From: Paenibacillus contaminans | GTDB lineage: Bacteria > Bacillota > Bacilli > Paenibacillales > NBRC-103111 | Direction: 5' to 3' | Assembly: GCF_003285015.1 (NCBI RefSeq) | Contig: NZ_QMFB01000002.1 | Coordinates: 248,001 to 312,000, forward strand | Length of the DNA stretch: 64,000 bases | Part shown: one piece after another, positions 63,251 through 64,000 of the stretch | How positions within the stretch are numbered: the first letter of the stretch is position 1 | Layout of the letters: every line of letters begins with the position of its first letter | Notes under the pieces: generated by a model | Seen by the model: only the letters and a program-made list of their open reading frames with translations | What the model was told of the DNA's origin: nothing | Database searches by the model: none | Program-made: the position numbers and the translations under genes

Positions 63251-64000
63251 GTGACGGATATGGACATTTTCGCCGCTGTCGTGGAGCAGCAAAGCCTGAA
63301 TCGCGCTTCCGCCATCCTCAATCTTTCGCAGCCTGCGTTGTCCCGTAAAATCATCGGACTGGAGAATACGCTGGGCGTCGAACTGTTTCACCGCAAAGGC
63401 AAAAGGCTCGAGCTGACGCGCGCGGGCCAAATCTGCTACGAATATGCGCTGAAAATGCGGAAAATCAACCTCGACATGATTCAAGCGCTGAGTCCGTTCG
63501 CCTCCGGGAACATCCCGCCCTCGATCACGATCGGCGCGAGCCTGACGACGCTGCAATCGACCCTGCCGGAGCTGATCACGCTGTTTACGAAAGACTATCC
63601 GCAGACGGACATTCTCGCATTGACGGGAAAGACGCATGAAATCGTCCTGATGGTCAAAGAGAAAAAAGTGGATCTCGGTCTGGTCGCATCCGTTATCGAC
63701 CATCCGGGTATCCACTGCGTGCCTTTGTTCGACGATCATCTGTGCTTGGTTTTTCCGCCGGGCCATCCTTTCCTCGACCGATCCGAAGTGCGCATGAGCG
63801 ACATGAACGAGCTGCCGATGATTTTATTTTCCAAAGGCACATGGTATCGCATCCTGACCGACGATCTGTTTCATCGTTATGCCGTTTTTCCGAACGTCCG
63901 CATGGAGATCGACTCGTTCGAGGCGATCATTCGTCTGGTGCCTTCCTGCAACGTCGCCACACTGCTGCCGATGTCGTATTTGCGCAGCAGCTTGCTCGAA
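63251..64000 (+). CDS. LysR-family transcriptional regulator (partial, runs off the right edge)
   Basis: At least 250 residues; GTG start nine bases after AAAGGAG. Winged helix at about 1-60 (FAAVVEQQSLNRASAILNLS, then QPALSRKIIGLENTLG) and a LysR substrate-binding domain (ITIGASLTTLQSTLPELITL, VDLGLVASVIDHPGIHCVP). Divergent from sdhCAB, so control of central metabolism genes (as CcpC does) is possible but unproven. No stop is reached within the window. Confidence 0.92.
   Translation, partial: MTDMDIFAAVVEQQSLNRASAILNLSQPALSRKIIGLENTLGVELFHRKGKRLELTRAGQICYEYALKMRKINLDMIQALSPFASGNIPPSITIGASLTTLQSTLPELITLFTKDYPQTDILALTGKTHEIVLMVKEKKVDLGLVASVIDHPGIHCVPLFDDHLCLVFPPGHPFLDRSEVRMSDMNELPMILFSKGTWYRILTDDLFHRYAVFPNVRMEIDSFEAIIRLVPSCNVATLLPMSYLRSSLLE

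Noticed and set aside
63221..63766. 181-codon minus-strand frame
   Set aside because: It is the shadow of the LysR-family gene on the plus strand, which has the domain motifs and a good ribosome site.

Overview
The window looks like a chromosomal piece of a Bacillales bacterium, most likely Paenibacillaceae (Paenibacillus or Cohnella type). The evidence is strong GGAGG-type ribosome sites, AraC-type response regulators paired with YesM-type kinases, Lpl-type ABC sugar importers, a spore-associated YheC/YheD ATP-grasp protein, an SLH-domain protein and a Bacillus-type sdhCAB operon. Most of it is a carbohydrate-scavenging region on the minus strand. I see no rRNA, tRNA, CRISPR array or phage genes.

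Layout. (1) 1-9.9 kb: a YesM/YesN two-component system, its binding lipoprotein, and two BNR-repeat (sialidase-fold) proteins, one cytosolic and one secreted with two discoidin-like domains. (2) 9.9-25 kb: an IclR regulator; a MalE/MalF/MalG importer with NagA, a frameshifted Gfo/Idh dehydrogenase and a membrane-bound AraC regulator; then an operon of Gfo/Idh dehydrogenase, HpcH/HpaI aldolase, two SDRs and an aldo/keto reductase. (3) 25-30 kb: an AT-richer island with an AraC regulator divergent from a 1275-residue secreted DUF4838 protein. (4) 30-33.6 kb: RodA/FtsW-like protein, CorA, and a CDF metal exporter behind a PerR/Fur-like box. (5) 33.7-39.4 kb: a six-gene sugar operon (class I aldolase, Gfo/Idh, PfkB kinase, cupin lyxose/mannose isomerase, DUF4432 mutarotase-like protein, DeoR regulator). 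(6) 39.7-47.1 kb: a second YesM/YesN system with binding protein on one side and two permeases on the other. (7) 47.1-50.3 kb: repeats, an intact IS3-family element inside a terminator, and the SLH protein. (8) 50.4-58.8 kb: Gfo/Idh, a glycosyltransferase with a long basic disordered head, YheC/D, an unassigned glycosidase-like protein, an MFS exporter and a small membrane protein. (9) 59-64 kb: a duplicated non-coding structure, sdhCAB and the start of a LysR regulator.

The most striking signals are regulatory and repetitive. Three AraC-type regulators each sit next to their own pair of matching upstream motifs, which links genes that are apart or divergent (1.9/9.3 kb; 41.5/45.2 kb; 12.65/17.8 kb). 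A fourth pair links the IclR gene to the operon at 24.9 kb. In the two YesN systems the distal half-site overlaps or abuts the regulator gene's stop codon, and the -10 lies at the same distance in both members of each pair. Two families of intergenic elements carry inverted repeats in the crossed order 1-2-1'-2', the topology of a pseudoknot. A separate family of about 83-bp hairpin repeats is scattered through intergenic DNA, and one copy lies in frame inside the first 30 codons of the AraC regulator at 17.8-20.2 kb.
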